Source: Pseudoduganella flava (GTDB taxonomy: Bacteria > Pseudomonadota > Gammaproteobacteria > Burkholderiales > Burkholderiaceae_D). From it: 64,000 bases of DNA. The DNA is taken from contig NZ_VLKW01000014.1 of the NCBI RefSeq assembly GCF_007830495.1, forward strand, positions 1-64,000. The letters are read 5' to 3'. Shown here piece after piece: positions 7,782-16,576 of this stretch. The notes under the pieces were generated by a model. It worked only from the letters and a program-made list of their open reading frames with translations. It did no database searches and was not told the DNA's origin. The first letter of the stretch is position 1; the number at the start of each line of letters is the position of its first letter. The translations under genes were made by a program, and so were the position numbers.

Positions 7782-8563
7782 CGATGCCTTCGCCGCCGCC
7801 GCGCCGCTGGTCCGGCGCGCTGTTCGCGCTGCTGCTGGCCGGCCTCGTCGTGGCCAGCTTCGCCAGCCTGCCGCTGCATTTCGGCGCCTTCTTCACGGCC
7901 GACGCGCTGGGCAGCACGGCCGAGTTCATCGCCGGTTTCGCGCCGCCGGAAATGGCCAGCGGCTTCCTGATGAAGACGGCGACCGCCACGGCCGAGACGC
8001 TGGCGATGTCCGCGCTCGGCACGCTGCTGGCGCTGGCGGCCGGGCTGCTGCTGGCGATCCCCGCCGCGGGCCGCTTCGGCCGGCCGCTGCGCGGCTTCGT
8101 GCGCGCCGTGCTGAACGTGCTGCGCTCGATTCCGGAACTCGTGTGGGCCTCGGTGCTGCTGATCGCCGCCGGGCTGGGGCCCTTCCCCGGCACGCTGGCG
8201 CTGGCCGCGCACACGGCCGGGGTGCTGGGCCGGCTGTTCGCGGACGCGCTGGAAAACGCCGCGCCGCTGCCGGAGCAGAGCCTGCGCACCAACGGCGCCT
8301 CGCCGATGGCCGCGTTCTTCTACGCGACCCTGCCGCAGACGTTGCCGCAGATGCTGTCGTACACGCTGTACCGCTGGGAGAACAATATCCGCGCGGCGGC
8401 CATCCTCGGCGTCGTCGGCGCCGGCGGGCTGGGGCAGATGCTGAAGTTCCACCTGTCGCTGTTCCAGATGCAGAAGGCGGCGACCGTGATCCTGGCGATG
8501 CTGCTGCTCGTCGCGCTGGTCGATGCGATCAGCTTCGCGCTGCGGCGCGCGCTGACGCGCTAA
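7778..8563 (+). CDS. ABC importer permease 2, PhnE-like
   Basis: The second permease has 261 residues, is paralogous to the gene before it and is translationally coupled to it. Shared landmarks are VLRSIPELVWASVLLI, the EAA-like loop around ENAAPLPEQSLRTNGASP, YTLYRWENNIRAAAILG and GVVGAGGLGQML. About six membrane segments are evident. It closes the importer operon. Both permeases conserve the VGAGGLGQ ATPase-contact motif, so neither looks degenerate. Confidence 0.9.
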   Translation: MTMPSPPPRRWSGALFALLLAGLVVASFASLPLHFGAFFTADALGSTAEFIAGFAPPEMASGFLMKTATATAETLAMSALGTLLALAAGLLLAIPAAGRFGRPLRGFVRAVLNVLRSIPELVWASVLLIAAGLGPFPGTLALAAHTAGVLGRLFADALENAAPLPEQSLRTNGASPMAAFFYATLPQTLPQMLSYTLYRWENNIRAAAILGVVGAGGLGQMLKFHLSLFQMQKAATVILAMLLLVALVDAISFALRRALTR

Positions 8564-8585
8564 GCCCCACAAATTGGACTCCCCC

Positions 8586-9266
8586 ATGCTCGAACTGCGC
8601 CACCTCAGCAAATCCTACGCGCCAGGCCACCCCGTGCTGGCCGGCCTGTCGTACCGCTTCGACGCGGGCGAATTCGTCGCGATCATGGGCGATTCCGGGG
8701 TCGGCAAGTCGACCTTGCTGAACCTGATCGCCGGCCTGGACCACCCCGATCCAAGCGCGCAGCCGGCCATCCTCGTCGACGGGGTGGCGATGGCGGCGCT
8801 GGACGACGACGCGGCCACGCGGCTGCGCCGGCAGCGGATGGGCTTCATCTTCCAGGCCTTCCACGTGCTGCCCCACCTGACCTTGCTGCAGAACGTGGCG
8901 CTGCCGCTGCTGCTGAACGGCCTGCCGCGCCAGCGCGCCGCCGAGATGCTGGCGGCCGTGGGCCTGGCGGGCCGCGAACAATCGTATCCGCATGAGCTGT
9001 CCGGCGGCGAAATGCAGCGGGTGGCGATCGCCCGCGCGCTGGTGCACCGCCCCGCCCTCGTGCTGGCGGATGAGCCGACCGGCAATCTCGATCCGGAAAC
9101 AGCGCATGCCGTATTGGCATTGCTGCGCACGGAAATTCGCGCCAGCGGCGCCTGCACCATCATGGTGACGCATTCGGAAGCGGCCGCGGCAATGGCCGAC
9201 CGTACTCTCATCCTTACGCGCGCTGGATTACAAGACGCTTCAGTCGTCAAGCGCCAGCGTCATTAA
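8586..9266 (+). CDS. LolD/MacB-type ABC ATPase without a partner permease
   Basis: This 226-residue ATPase has Walker A GDSGVGKSTLL, signature LSGGEMQRVAIARALVH, Walker B LVLADEPTGNLDPET and the LolD/MacB-type stretch RRQRMGFIFQAFHVLPHLT. The family powers mechanotransmission systems such as LolCDE and MacB or unknown exporters. It follows the importer by 22 bases and could be co-transcribed, yet it belongs to a different ABC class and no FtsX-type permease is nearby. I chose the ATG at 8586 over an in-frame TTG at 8574. A run of seven T at 9297-9303 downstream may be part of a weak terminator. Confidence 0.85.
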   Translation: MLELRHLSKSYAPGHPVLAGLSYRFDAGEFVAIMGDSGVGKSTLLNLIAGLDHPDPSAQPAILVDGVAMAALDDDAATRLRRQRMGFIFQAFHVLPHLTLLQNVALPLLLNGLPRQRAAEMLAAVGLAGREQSYPHELSGGEMQRVAIARALVHRPALVLADEPTGNLDPETAHAVLALLRTEIRASGACTIMVTHSEAAAAMADRTLILTRAGLQDASVVKRQRH

Positions 9267-9463
9267 CGCGTCATATTTTTCGTCTAGAACGCGCGCTTTT
9301 TTTCGCAGCCGTAGTATGATTTAAATAACTTGCTTGGTTATTAATACCACTGTATTTTCCATCAAGCCAACGAAAGTAGCCACTAAGTCAGCAATTCAGT
9401 CGCAAATCAAAGTGGCCGACAAAGCCTTCTTCACGCATTTTTCTTTTATCAGGGAGGAGCAAA

Positions 9464-9751
9464 ATGAGCGTAAGGCAAAAAAAGCTGGAGTTAATTGAGG
9501 CAATGAACCGGGCACGGGCACTGGAGCCGCCGAGCTTCGTCCCGAACAAGCTGCTGGACACGCTGATCGAACGGATGAATCTGAAGAACGACGCGGAACT
9601 GTGCCGCGTGCTCGAGGTGCAGCCGCCGATCATCAGCAAGATCCGCCACCGCAAGCTGGCAGTCGGGGCGACGATCCTGCTGAGGATGCATGAGAAATCG
9701 GACATGAGCATCCGCGAATTGAAAGAACTTTCCAATGCGTCCGTGCATTGA
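9464..9751 (+). CDS. Small helix-turn-helix protein
   Basis: This 95-residue protein follows a strong ribosome site (GGGAGGAG at about 9451-9458). The central part, LKNDAELCRVLEVQPPIISK followed by RHRKLAVGATILLRMHEKS, reads as a Cro/C1-like helix-turn-helix with a recognition helix around PPIISKIRHRK. Such small proteins are common and uncharacterised in Oxalobacteraceae. It is monocistronic, with about 200 bases of intergenic DNA on its left. A regulatory, DNA-binding role is likely; its targets are unknown. A -10-like TATGAT at 9315-9320 lies far upstream. Confidence 0.7.
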   Translation: MSVRQKKLELIEAMNRARALEPPSFVPNKLLDTLIERMNLKNDAELCRVLEVQPPIISKIRHRKLAVGATILLRMHEKSDMSIRELKELSNASVH

Positions 9752-9821
9752 ACAGCAATCGCTGATCATGCAATGCCTGGCGCCGGCATCGCACCCCCGG
9801 CGCCCCTGATTCCCCTCCGCT

Positions 9822-9929
9822 TTACTCTGCCGCTGCCGCTTCCACCGCTTCTTCCACTTTCTCTGCCGCTTTCTCTTCCGCTTTCCCTGCCGCTGCCCGT
9901 TCCGCCGCACCCTCCACTGTCCCGTTCAT
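9822..9929 (-). CDS. Possible 35-residue Ala/Glu/Lys-rich micro-protein
   Basis: The minus strand has a short frame with ATG at 9927-9929 and stop at 9822-9824. It reads MNGTVEGAAERAAAGKAEEK and continues AAEKVEEAVEAAAAE. The composition is that of a single charged amphipathic helix. The underlying DNA is a near-repeat of CTGCCGCTTTC-like units (plus strand), so a chance low-complexity reading is quite possible. GGGAAAACA just upstream is a weak ribosome site. I list it because the gap 9752-10031 otherwise holds no gene. Confidence 0.25.
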   Translation of the reverse strand: MNGTVEGAAERAAAGKAEEKAAEKVEEAVEAAAAE

Positions 9930-10031
9930 TGTTTTCCCGGCTGCTCAACCTCTCACTTTAGGGAGATGCTTGCATCCCCCACCGTGCCTACACTGGCCCA
10001 TTGGCATGCCTGCCGTATTCGGAGGGTAGCA

Positions 10032-11237
10032 ATGACGAAGCGAGTCCACCGTGCGCTGCGCCTGTGCGCCGCGCTGTCCCTGCCGTTGTCGCTGGTCCTT
10101 GTCGCCGGCTGTGACCAAGCCAAAAGCGAGGCCGGCAGCACGGCCGCCGCCGGGGCGCCGCAGGCCGCCCCCGTGTCCGCCGCGACCGTCGTCGAGAAGG
10201 AAATCGTTGAGACGCAGGAATTTTCCGGGCGCCTCGAAGCGATCGAGCGGGTCGAGATCCGCCCGCGGGTGCCCGGCTACATCACGGCCGTGCAGTTCTC
10301 GCCCGGCGCCCTCGTCAAGAAGGGCCAGCCGCTGTTCACGATCGATGCCCGCCCCTACCAGGCCGAGCTGGCGCGCGCGGAAGCGAACGCGAATTCGGCG
10401 CGCGCCCGCGCCGGCCTCGCCAAGGTGGAACTCGAGCGTGCCGAACGGCTGCTGGCCGACCGGGCCATCGCGCGGCGCGAGTTCGACGAGCGCTCGGCCG
10501 GCCTGAAGGACCTGGAGGCGGCCGCCCGCTCCTCGCAGGCCGAAGTCGAGACGGCGCGGCTGAACCTCGCCTATACCCGCGTCACGTCGCCGATCGACGG
10601 CCGCGTCAGCAAGGCCGAGATCACCGTCGGCAACCTGGTCGACCAGACCGCCGTGCTGACATCCGTCGTGTCGACCGACCGCATCTACGCCAGCTTCGAC
10701 GGCGACGAGGACACCTACCTGCGCGTGCGCGGCCGGGCGCAGGGCGGCAAGCCGGTGGCCGTGAAGATCGGCCTCGCCAACGAGACGGGCTTCCCGCACG
10801 AAGGCAAGCTGGAATTCATCGACAACCGCCTCGACACGGCCACCGGCAGCGTGCGCATGCGCGCCACGTTCGCCAACACGGACGGCACCCTGGTACCGGG
10901 CCTGTTCGCCCGCGTGCAGCTGTCCGGCGGCAGCACCGGCGCCGGCGGCACCTCGCGCGCCCTGCTGATCCACGACCGCGCCGTCGCCACGGACCAGGAC
11001 CGCAAGTACGTGTTCGTCATCGGCAAGGACAACAAGGCCGAGTACCGCCCGGTGACGCTGGGCCCGGCCGCCGACGGCTTGCGCGTCGTGCGCAAGGGCC
11101 TGGCGCCGGGCGAGAAGATCGTTGTCGGCGGCCTGCAGCGGGTGCGCCCCGGCGCGCCGGTGGCACCGAAGCTCGTGCCGATGGATGCGGACCCGGATGC
11201 GCCGGCCCAGGCAGGCGCCGCGCCGAAAGCGGGGTAA
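10032..11237 (+). CDS. RND efflux periplasmic adaptor (membrane fusion lipoprotein)
   Basis: This 401-residue adaptor links the RND pump to an outer-membrane channel. I start it at the ATG at 10032, after GGAGGG, because that places a lipoprotein signal correctly: residues MTKRVHRALRL, a hydrophobic stretch, then the lipobox LVAGC with Cys near residue 27. Typical HlyD/AcrA parts follow: IRPRVPGYITAVQFSPGALV (lipoyl half), a coiled-coil hairpin around residues 100-170, and the TRVTSPIDGRVSKAEITVGN beta-barrel lead-in. The C-terminus is Ala/Pro-rich. It lies three bases before the pump gene. No outer-membrane factor gene is nearby. Confidence 0.93.
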   Translation: MTKRVHRALRLCAALSLPLSLVLVAGCDQAKSEAGSTAAAGAPQAAPVSAATVVEKEIVETQEFSGRLEAIERVEIRPRVPGYITAVQFSPGALVKKGQPLFTIDARPYQAELARAEANANSARARAGLAKVELERAERLLADRAIARREFDERSAGLKDLEAAARSSQAEVETARLNLAYTRVTSPIDGRVSKAEITVGNLVDQTAVLTSVVSTDRIYASFDGDEDTYLRVRGRAQGGKPVAVKIGLANETGFPHEGKLEFIDNRLDTATGSVRMRATFANTDGTLVPGLFARVQLSGGSTGAGGTSRALLIHDRAVATDQDRKYVFVIGKDNKAEYRPVTLGPAADGLRVVRKGLAPGEKIVVGGLQRVRPGAPVAPKLVPMDADPDAPAQAGAAPKAG

Positions 11238-11240
11238 GCG

Positions 11241-14200
11241 ATGAACCTGTCGCGCTTCTTCGTCGACAAGCCGATCTTCGCGGCGGTCCTGTCGATCATC
11301 ATTTTTGTCGCCGGGCTGATCGCGCTGACCCGGCTGCCCGTGTCCGAATACCCGGAGGTCGTGCCGCCGTCGGTCGTCGTGCGCGCGCAGTACCCGGGCG
11401 CGAACCCGAAGGTGATCGCCGAGACGGTGGCCGCGCCGCTGGAAGAGCAGATCAACGGCGTCGAGCACATGCTGTACATGGACTCGAAGGCGACGTCCGA
11501 CGGCTCGCTCGCGCTGACGATCACGTTCAAGGTCGGCACCGACGTCGAACAGGCCGAGACCCAGGTGCAGAACCGCGTGCAGCGCGCGCTGCCACGGCTG
11601 CCCGAGGAAGTGCGGCAGATCGGCGTGACGACGGCGAAAAGCTCGCCGAACCTGACGATGGTGGCCCACCTGGTGTCGCCGAAGGGACGCTACGACGACG
11701 TCTACCTGCGTAACTACGCGGTGCTGAACGTGAAGGACCAGCTGTCGCGCATCCCCGGCATGGGCGAGGTGATCCTGTTCGGCGCCGGCGACTACGCGAT
11801 GCGCGTGTGGATCGATCCGCAGAAGCTGGCCGCGCGCGGCATGACGGCCAGCGACGTCGTCGACGCGGTGCGCGAACAGAACGTGCAGGTGGCGGCCGGC
11901 GTCATCGGCGCCTCGCCCACCAAGGGCGCGGAGTTCCAGCTGACCGTGAACACGACGGGCCGGCTGCGCACCGTCGACGACTTCGGCGCCATCATCGTGC
12001 GCACCAACGCCGACGGCGCCGTGACCTTGCTGCGCGACGTGGCGCGCGTGGAACTGGGCTCGAACTCGTACGCGCTGCGCTCACTGCTGAACAACAAGTC
12101 GGCGGCGGCGATCGGCATCTTCGAGGCGCCCGGCGCGAACGCGCTGCAGCTGTCCACCGATGTGCGCAACACGCTGGCCGCGCTGCAGAAGGACTTCCCC
12201 GAGGACGTCGAGTTCCAGATCGTCTACGACCCCACGCAATTCGTGCGCGAATCGATCAGCGCCGTGATCCACACGCTGCTCGAAGCGGTGGCGCTCGTCG
12301 TGCTCGTCGTGATCGTGTTCCTGCAGACGTGGCGCGCGTCGATCATTCCGCTGCTGGCGGTACCCGTGTCGATCGTCGGCACATTCGCCGTGATGCTGCT
12401 GTTCGGCTTCTCGATCAACACGCTGTCGCTGTTCGGCCTCGTGCTGGCGATCGGCATCGTCGTCGACGACGCGATCGTCGTCGTCGAGAACGTCGAGCGC
12501 AATATCGCGTCCGGTCTGTCGCCGCACGACGCGACGATCCAGGCGATGCGCGAGGTGTCCGGACCGATCGTCGCGATCGCGCTGGTGCTGTGCGCCGTGT
12601 TCGTGCCGATCGCCTTTGTCAGCGGCCTGACGGGCCAGTTCTACCGCCAGTTCGCGCTGACGATCGCGATCTCCACCGTGATCTCGGCCGTGTGCTCGCT
12701 GACCCTGGCGCCGGCGCTGTCGGCCGCGCTGCTGAGGAGCCACGATGCGCCGAAGGACAAGCTGACGCGGGCGATGGACAAGGTGCTGGGCCCGTTCTTC
12801 GGCTGGTTCAACCGCTTCTTCCACCGCGCGTCCGAATCGTATGGCCGCGGCGTCAAGGGCGTCATGGCGCGCAAGAGCGTCGGCATCGGCGTCTACCTGG
12901 CGCTGACGGTGGCCGCCGTGTTCGCATTCCGCGCCGTGCCGTCCGGCTTCGTGCCGCAGCAGGACAAGCAATACCTGGTCGGCTTCGCCCAGCTGCCCGA
13001 TGCGGCATCGCTGGAGCGCACCACGGAAGTCATCCACCGCATGTCCGACATCGCCAAGGGCGTGCCGGGCGTCGAGGCGTCGGTGGCGTTCCCCGGCCTG
13101 TCGATCAACGGCTTTACCAATGCGCCGAATGCCGGCATCGTGTTCGTCACGCTGAAACCGTTCGACGAGCGCCGCTCGAAAGACCTGTCCGGCCCGGCGA
13201 TCGCGGCGGAGGTCAACAAGCGGATGGGCGCGATCGAGGAAGCGTTCATCATGATGTTCCCGCCGCCGCCCGTCAACGGCCTGGGCACGATCGGCGGCTT
13301 CAAGATGATGGTCGAGGACCGCGGCAACCTGGGTTACGACGCGCTGTACCAGGCCACCCAGGCGCTGCAGGCCAAGGCGTGGCAGAACCCGCAGCTGGCC
13401 GGCGTGTTCTCCAGCTACCAGATCAACGTGCCGCAGCTGATGGCGGACGTGGACCGCACCCGCGCCAAGCAGCTGGGCGTGCCGCTGCAGAACGTCTACC
13501 AGACCTTGCAGATCAACCTCGGTTCGCTGTACGTGAACGACTTCAACCAGTTCGGCCGCACCTACCAGGTCGTCGTGCAGGCCGATGCGCCGTTCCGCTC
13601 GCAGCGCGAGCAGATCGCCCAGCTGAAGGTGCGCAACGACAAGGGCGAAATGATTCCGCTGTCATCGCTGATGCGCGTGTCCGATACGTACGGGCCGGAC
13701 ATGGTCAACCGCTACAACGCCTACCTGGCGGCGGACCTGAGCGGCGGCGCGGCGCCGGGCGTGTCGTCCGGGCAGGCGCAGGCGGCGATGACGGCGCTGG
13801 CCCGCGAGGTGCTGCCGAAAGGGATCGGGTTCGAATGGACCGACCTGACATACCAGGAGATCCTGGCCGGGAACACGATGGTCTACGTATTCCCGCTGTG
13901 CGTGCTGCTCGTGTTCCTCGTGCTGGCCGCGCAGTACGAGAGCTGGAGCCTGCCGCTGGCCGTGATCCTGATCGTGCCGATGTCGATCCTGTGCGCCCTC
14001 CTGGGCGTGAAGCTGACGGGCGGCGACAACAACGTGTTCACGCAGATCGCGCTGTTCGTGCTGGTGGGCCTGGCCTCGAAGAACGCGATCCTGATCGTCG
14101 AATTCGCCCGCGAGCTGGAAGACCATGGCCGCAGCGTCGTGCAGGCCGCGCTGGAAGCGTGCCGGCTGCGGCTGCGGCCGATCCTGATGACGTCGATCGC

Positions 14201-14483
14201 GTTCATCATGGGCGTGCTGCCGCTCGTGTTCTCCAGTGGCGCGGGTGCCGAGATGCGCCATGCGATGGGCGTTGCCGTGTTTGCCGGCATGCTGGGCGTG
14301 ACGTTCTTCGGCCTGTTCCTGACGCCGCTGTTCTACGTGATCCTGCGCGGCCTGGCGCTGCGCTTTGCCGGCACGCCGCACAAGCGGCACCATGCCGATA
14401 CGGGCCTTGGCGGCGCCGGCGACCCGGGTGCCGGCGGCGGTGCGCCGATCCATTCGCCGATGGGGCGCGACGCCGGGCGCTGA
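11241..14483 (+). CDS. RND efflux pump, HAE1 family (AcrB/MexF-like)
   Basis: This inner-membrane proton-driven drug exporter has 1080 residues, slightly longer than AcrB. The N-terminus MNLSRFFVDKPIFAAVLSII is the usual first helix. The proton-relay Asp pair is in LAIGIVVDDAIVVVENVERN (near residues 405-420), and KSSPNLTMVAHL lies in the porter domain. Twelve membrane segments and two large periplasmic loops fit the family. The last 40 residues (GTPHKRHHADTGLGG onward) are a Gly-rich cytoplasmic tail of no known role. It forms an operon with the adaptor upstream. A TetR gene lies convergently just downstream, but its operator is elsewhere (15551-15585), so control of this pump by it is not shown. 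Confidence 0.95.
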   Translation: MNLSRFFVDKPIFAAVLSIIIFVAGLIALTRLPVSEYPEVVPPSVVVRAQYPGANPKVIAETVAAPLEEQINGVEHMLYMDSKATSDGSLALTITFKVGTDVEQAETQVQNRVQRALPRLPEEVRQIGVTTAKSSPNLTMVAHLVSPKGRYDDVYLRNYAVLNVKDQLSRIPGMGEVILFGAGDYAMRVWIDPQKLAARGMTASDVVDAVREQNVQVAAGVIGASPTKGAEFQLTVNTTGRLRTVDDFGAIIVRTNADGAVTLLRDVARVELGSNSYALRSLLNNKSAAAIGIFEAPGANALQLSTDVRNTLAALQKDFPEDVEFQIVYDPTQFVRESISAVIHTLLEAVALVVLVVIVFLQTWRASIIPLLAVPVSIVGTFAVMLLFGFSINTLSLFGLVLAIGIVVDDAIVVVENVERNIASGLSPHDATIQAMREVSGPIVAIALVLCAVFVPIAFVSGLTGQFYRQFALTIAISTVISAVCSLTLAPALSAALLRSHDAPKDKLTRAMDKVLGPFFGWFNRFFHRASESYGRGVKGVMARKSVGIGVYLALTVAAVFAFRAVPSGFVPQQDKQYLVGFAQLPDAASLERTTEVIHRMSDIAKGVPGVEASVAFPGLSINGFTNAPNAGIVFVTLKPFDERRSKDLSGPAIAAEVNKRMGAIEEAFIMMFPPPPVNGLGTIGGFKMMVEDRGNLGYDALYQATQALQAKAWQNPQLAGVFSSYQINVPQLMADVDRTRAKQLGVPLQNVYQTLQINLGSLYVNDFNQFGRTYQVVVQADAPFRSQREQIAQLKVRNDKGEMIPLSSLMRVSDTYGPDMVNRYNAYLAADLSGGAAPGVSSGQAQAAMTALAREVLPKGIGFEWTDLTYQEILAGNTMVYVFPLCVLLVFLVLAAQYESWSLPLAVILIVPMSILCALLGVKLTGGDNNVFTQIALFVLVGLASKNAILIVEFARELEDHGRSVVQAALEACRLRLRPILMTSIAFIMGVLPLVFSSGAGAEMRHAMGVAVFAGMLGVTFFGLFLTPLFYVILRGLALRFAGTPHKRHHADTGLGGAGDPGAGGGAPIHSPMGRDAGR

Positions 14484-14499
14484 ATCACAGGAAGCGCGC

Positions 14500-15054
14500 T
14501 CAGAGGAGGCGCTCGCGCAATCGCGCCAGCGCGTCGCTGAAGACGGCAGGCCGGTCCAGCGCGCGCGCCAGCACCAGCGCGCCCTGGATGCCGGCCACGG
14601 CTTCCTCGGCCAGCGCGGCGGCCGACTGCACGTCCCGGCCGGCACGCACCAGCGCCGCCGTCAGCGCGCCGATCCACTCGGCGAAATAGCCCTGCACGCG
14701 GGCCGCGAAACGGTCACGCTCGTTCCCCAGCGCAAACATGCCGACCAGGCAGACGCGCTTGCCGGCATCGAAATAGCGCTCGACGGCGTCGAACATCGCG
14801 GCGATACCCTGGCGCGCATCGCCCGCCGCGCGCAGCGGTTCGAACACCTGCTCGCGGAACCATCGATCGATCTCGGCCAGCACGGCGGCCGCCATCTCGT
14901 CCTTCCCGCCGGGGAAGAAGTGATAGATGCTGCCCTTGCCCAGCCGCGTGCCTTCGCACAGCCGCGTGAGGCTGGCGCCTTCGAAGCCATGGGTACGGAA
15001 CACTTCCGCCAGCAGCGGGATCACGTCGCCGCGTTCGGCCACGATGCGCGCCAT
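14500..15054 (-). CDS. TetR-family repressor
   Basis: This 184-residue regulator has an N-terminal helix-turn-helix, FEGASLTRLCEGTRLGKGSIYHFF (residues about 24-47, key part TRLGKGSIYHFFPGGK). The C-terminal ligand domain has the pattern AALAEEAVAGIQGALVLARA typical of the YcdC/AefR-like group. It is the second gene of a minus-strand operon, 10 bases after the NTF2-like gene. The operon promoter region holds two near-identical 16-base palindromes, most simply this protein's own operator. The inducing ligand is unknown. The gene ends 16 bases from the RND pump stop on the other strand. Confidence 0.9.
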   Translation of the reverse strand: MARIVAERGDVIPLLAEVFRTHGFEGASLTRLCEGTRLGKGSIYHFFPGGKDEMAAAVLAEIDRWFREQVFEPLRAAGDARQGIAAMFDAVERYFDAGKRVCLVGMFALGNERDRFAARVQGYFAEWIGALTAALVRAGRDVQSAAALAEEAVAGIQGALVLARALDRPAVFSDALARLRERLL

Positions 15055-15064
15055 CTGTCTTCCT

Positions 15065-15532
15065 TCAGAAGCCCAGCGCCGTCAGGCCGGGATGGTCGAG
15101 CGGACGGGGGCCGCTGGTATCCCACAGCAGCTTGCGTTCGTCCGCACGGATCGGGTGCTCGTTGATGCTGGCATGGCGATGATGCATCAGGCCCGCGTCG
15201 TCGAACTCCCAGTTCTCGTTGCCGTAGGCGCGGTACCACTGGCCGGAATCATCGTGGTATTCGTAGGCGAAGCGCACGGCGATGCGGTGGCCGTCGAAGG
15301 CCCACAGTTCCTTCACGAGGCGGTAGTCCAGCTCGCGCGTCCATTTGCGGCGCAGCAAGGCGACGATCTGCTCGCGGCCCTGCACGAACTCGGCGCGGTT
15401 GCGCCACCAGCTGTCCGGCGTATAGGCCAGCGACACCTTCTCGGCATCGCGCGTGTTCCAGGCGTTTTCCGCGAGGCGGACTTTCTCGATCGCGCTCTCG
15501 CGCGTGAAGGGGGGATACGGAGGACGGGACAT
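15065..15532 (-). CDS. NTF2-like protein, DUF1348 family
   Basis: This 155-residue SnoaL/NTF2-fold protein of the DUF1348 group has signature pieces RLAENAWNTRDAEKVSLAYT, DSWWRNRAEF, AFDGHRIAVRFAYEYHDDSG and WEFDDAGLMHHRHASIND-like SINEHPI. I start it at the ATG at 15532, which has AAAGGTG at a good distance, rather than at farther in-frame starts that would cover the operator. Members often sit beside TetR regulators and are thought to act on or bind small organic molecules; no reaction is established. It is first in the operon with the TetR gene. Confidence 0.85.
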   Translation of the reverse strand: MSRPPYPPFTRESAIEKVRLAENAWNTRDAEKVSLAYTPDSWWRNRAEFVQGREQIVALLRRKWTRELDYRLVKELWAFDGHRIAVRFAYEYHDDSGQWYRAYGNENWEFDDAGLMHHRHASINEHPIRADERKLLWDTSGPRPLDHPGLTALGF

Positions 15533-15550
15533 GGCGGCACCTTTCATGGA

Positions 15551-15585
15551 TGTACCGATCGATACACAATGTACCGATCGGTACA
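15551..15585. promoter_or_regulatory. Tandem palindromic TetR operator
   Basis: TGTACCGATCGGTACA at 15570-15585 is a perfect 16-base palindrome. TGTACCGATCGATACA at 15551-15566 is the same site with one mismatch. Their centres are 19 bases apart. They lie just upstream of the NTF2-like/TetR operon start at 15532, where a repressor would block transcription. The pairing with the TetR encoded by the same operon is an inference from position. Confidence 0.8.
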
Positions 15586-15638
15586 CACAGGATACGACAA
15601 CGACCGGCGCGGCACAAGCCCCCGGCCGCCCTGCCCCA

Positions 15639-16412
15639 TCAGGCCGCGATCGCCAGCTCGCCGACGCCGTAGTGGCGCGCGTAGCGCACGTCCAGGTTCG
15701 CCAGCGGCATCAATACGAACAGGTCGGCGCTGTCGAAGTCCGGGTCCCAGGCCGGGTCGCCGCAGACCCACGCGCCCGAGCGCATATAGCCCTTCAGCAG
15801 GGCCGGCACGGAAGCGTCCAGGGCGGGCGCGATCTTCTCGTGCGGGAACGGCAGGTGTGGCGTGACGCGGTATTCCGGCGGCGCCAGGCGCGTTTCGCGC
15901 AGCTGCCGGTAGACGGCGACGGCATTGTGGCCGCCATCGGCCAGGCTGATGCTGGCGCAACCCACCAGGTAGTCGCAGCCCTGGCGGCGCATGTAGTCGG
16001 CCAGCGCGGCCCACAGCAGCATGATGACGCTGCCGCCCCGGTAGTCCGGGTGGATGCAGGCGCGACCCGCCTCCACCATGCGGCTGCGCAGGGCGTTCAG
16101 GCGGCCCAGGTCGAATTCGTTTTCGGAGTAGACGCGGCCGAGACGGCGCGCACCGGCCGGCGGCAGAACGCGGTAGGTGCCGACGACTTGCAGGCTGCTC
16201 GCGTCACGCACCAGCAGGTGGTCGCAGTGTTCGTCGAACTCGTCGCAATCGAGGCCGTCCGCGCGCTCCAGTGCGGTCAAGCCCATGTCCTCGATGAAGA
16301 CGCGATAGCGCAGGCGCTGCACTTCGCGCAGTTCCTCCGCCGTGTTGGCGATGCTGGTTACGAGGCGGGGGCGCGGGGTGCGGCCGGCCATCGCCGTAGT
16401 CGTCTGCTGCAT
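15639..16412 (-). CDS. olsB: Ornithine N-alpha-acyltransferase (OlsB-like)
   Basis: OlsB transfers a 3-hydroxyacyl chain from acyl-carrier protein to ornithine, making lyso-ornithine lipid at the cytoplasmic face of the membrane. The 257-residue GNAT-fold protein shows QRLRYRVFIEDMGL, CDEFDEHCDHLLVRD, VGTYRVLPP and EAGRACIHPDYRGGSVIMLL, all characteristic of the hemolysin-like acyltransferase (Acetyltransf_5) family. No olsA is next to it, so the second acylation must be encoded elsewhere. Ornithine lipids usually rise under phosphate limitation; I see no clear Pho box by eye. The gene is monocistronic. Confidence 0.85.
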   Translation of the reverse strand: MQQTTTAMAGRTPRPRLVTSIANTAEELREVQRLRYRVFIEDMGLTALERADGLDCDEFDEHCDHLLVRDASSLQVVGTYRVLPPAGARRLGRVYSENEFDLGRLNALRSRMVEAGRACIHPDYRGGSVIMLLWAALADYMRRQGCDYLVGCASISLADGGHNAVAVYRQLRETRLAPPEYRVTPHLPFPHEKIAPALDASVPALLKGYMRSGAWVCGDPAWDPDFDSADLFVLMPLANLDVRYARHYGVGELAIAA

Positions 16413-16576
16413 GCTTCGTCCTCGGTGAAGTGGAGACGAGGCACAGCGTAGCGGCCGATTGCTTCAACAACGTGACAGGCAGGTGTCAGAAAGATGACTG
16501 CGGCGGCGGCGCAACAGCCGCCCCGTGCAGCGCATCGCGCGATGGTTGCGCGATGGTTGCTGGATGATTGCCGGGC

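Noticed and set aside
9773..9961. Pro/Leu-rich plus-strand frame
   Set aside because: Product of a simple CTGCCGCTTTC-type repeat, no ribosome site.
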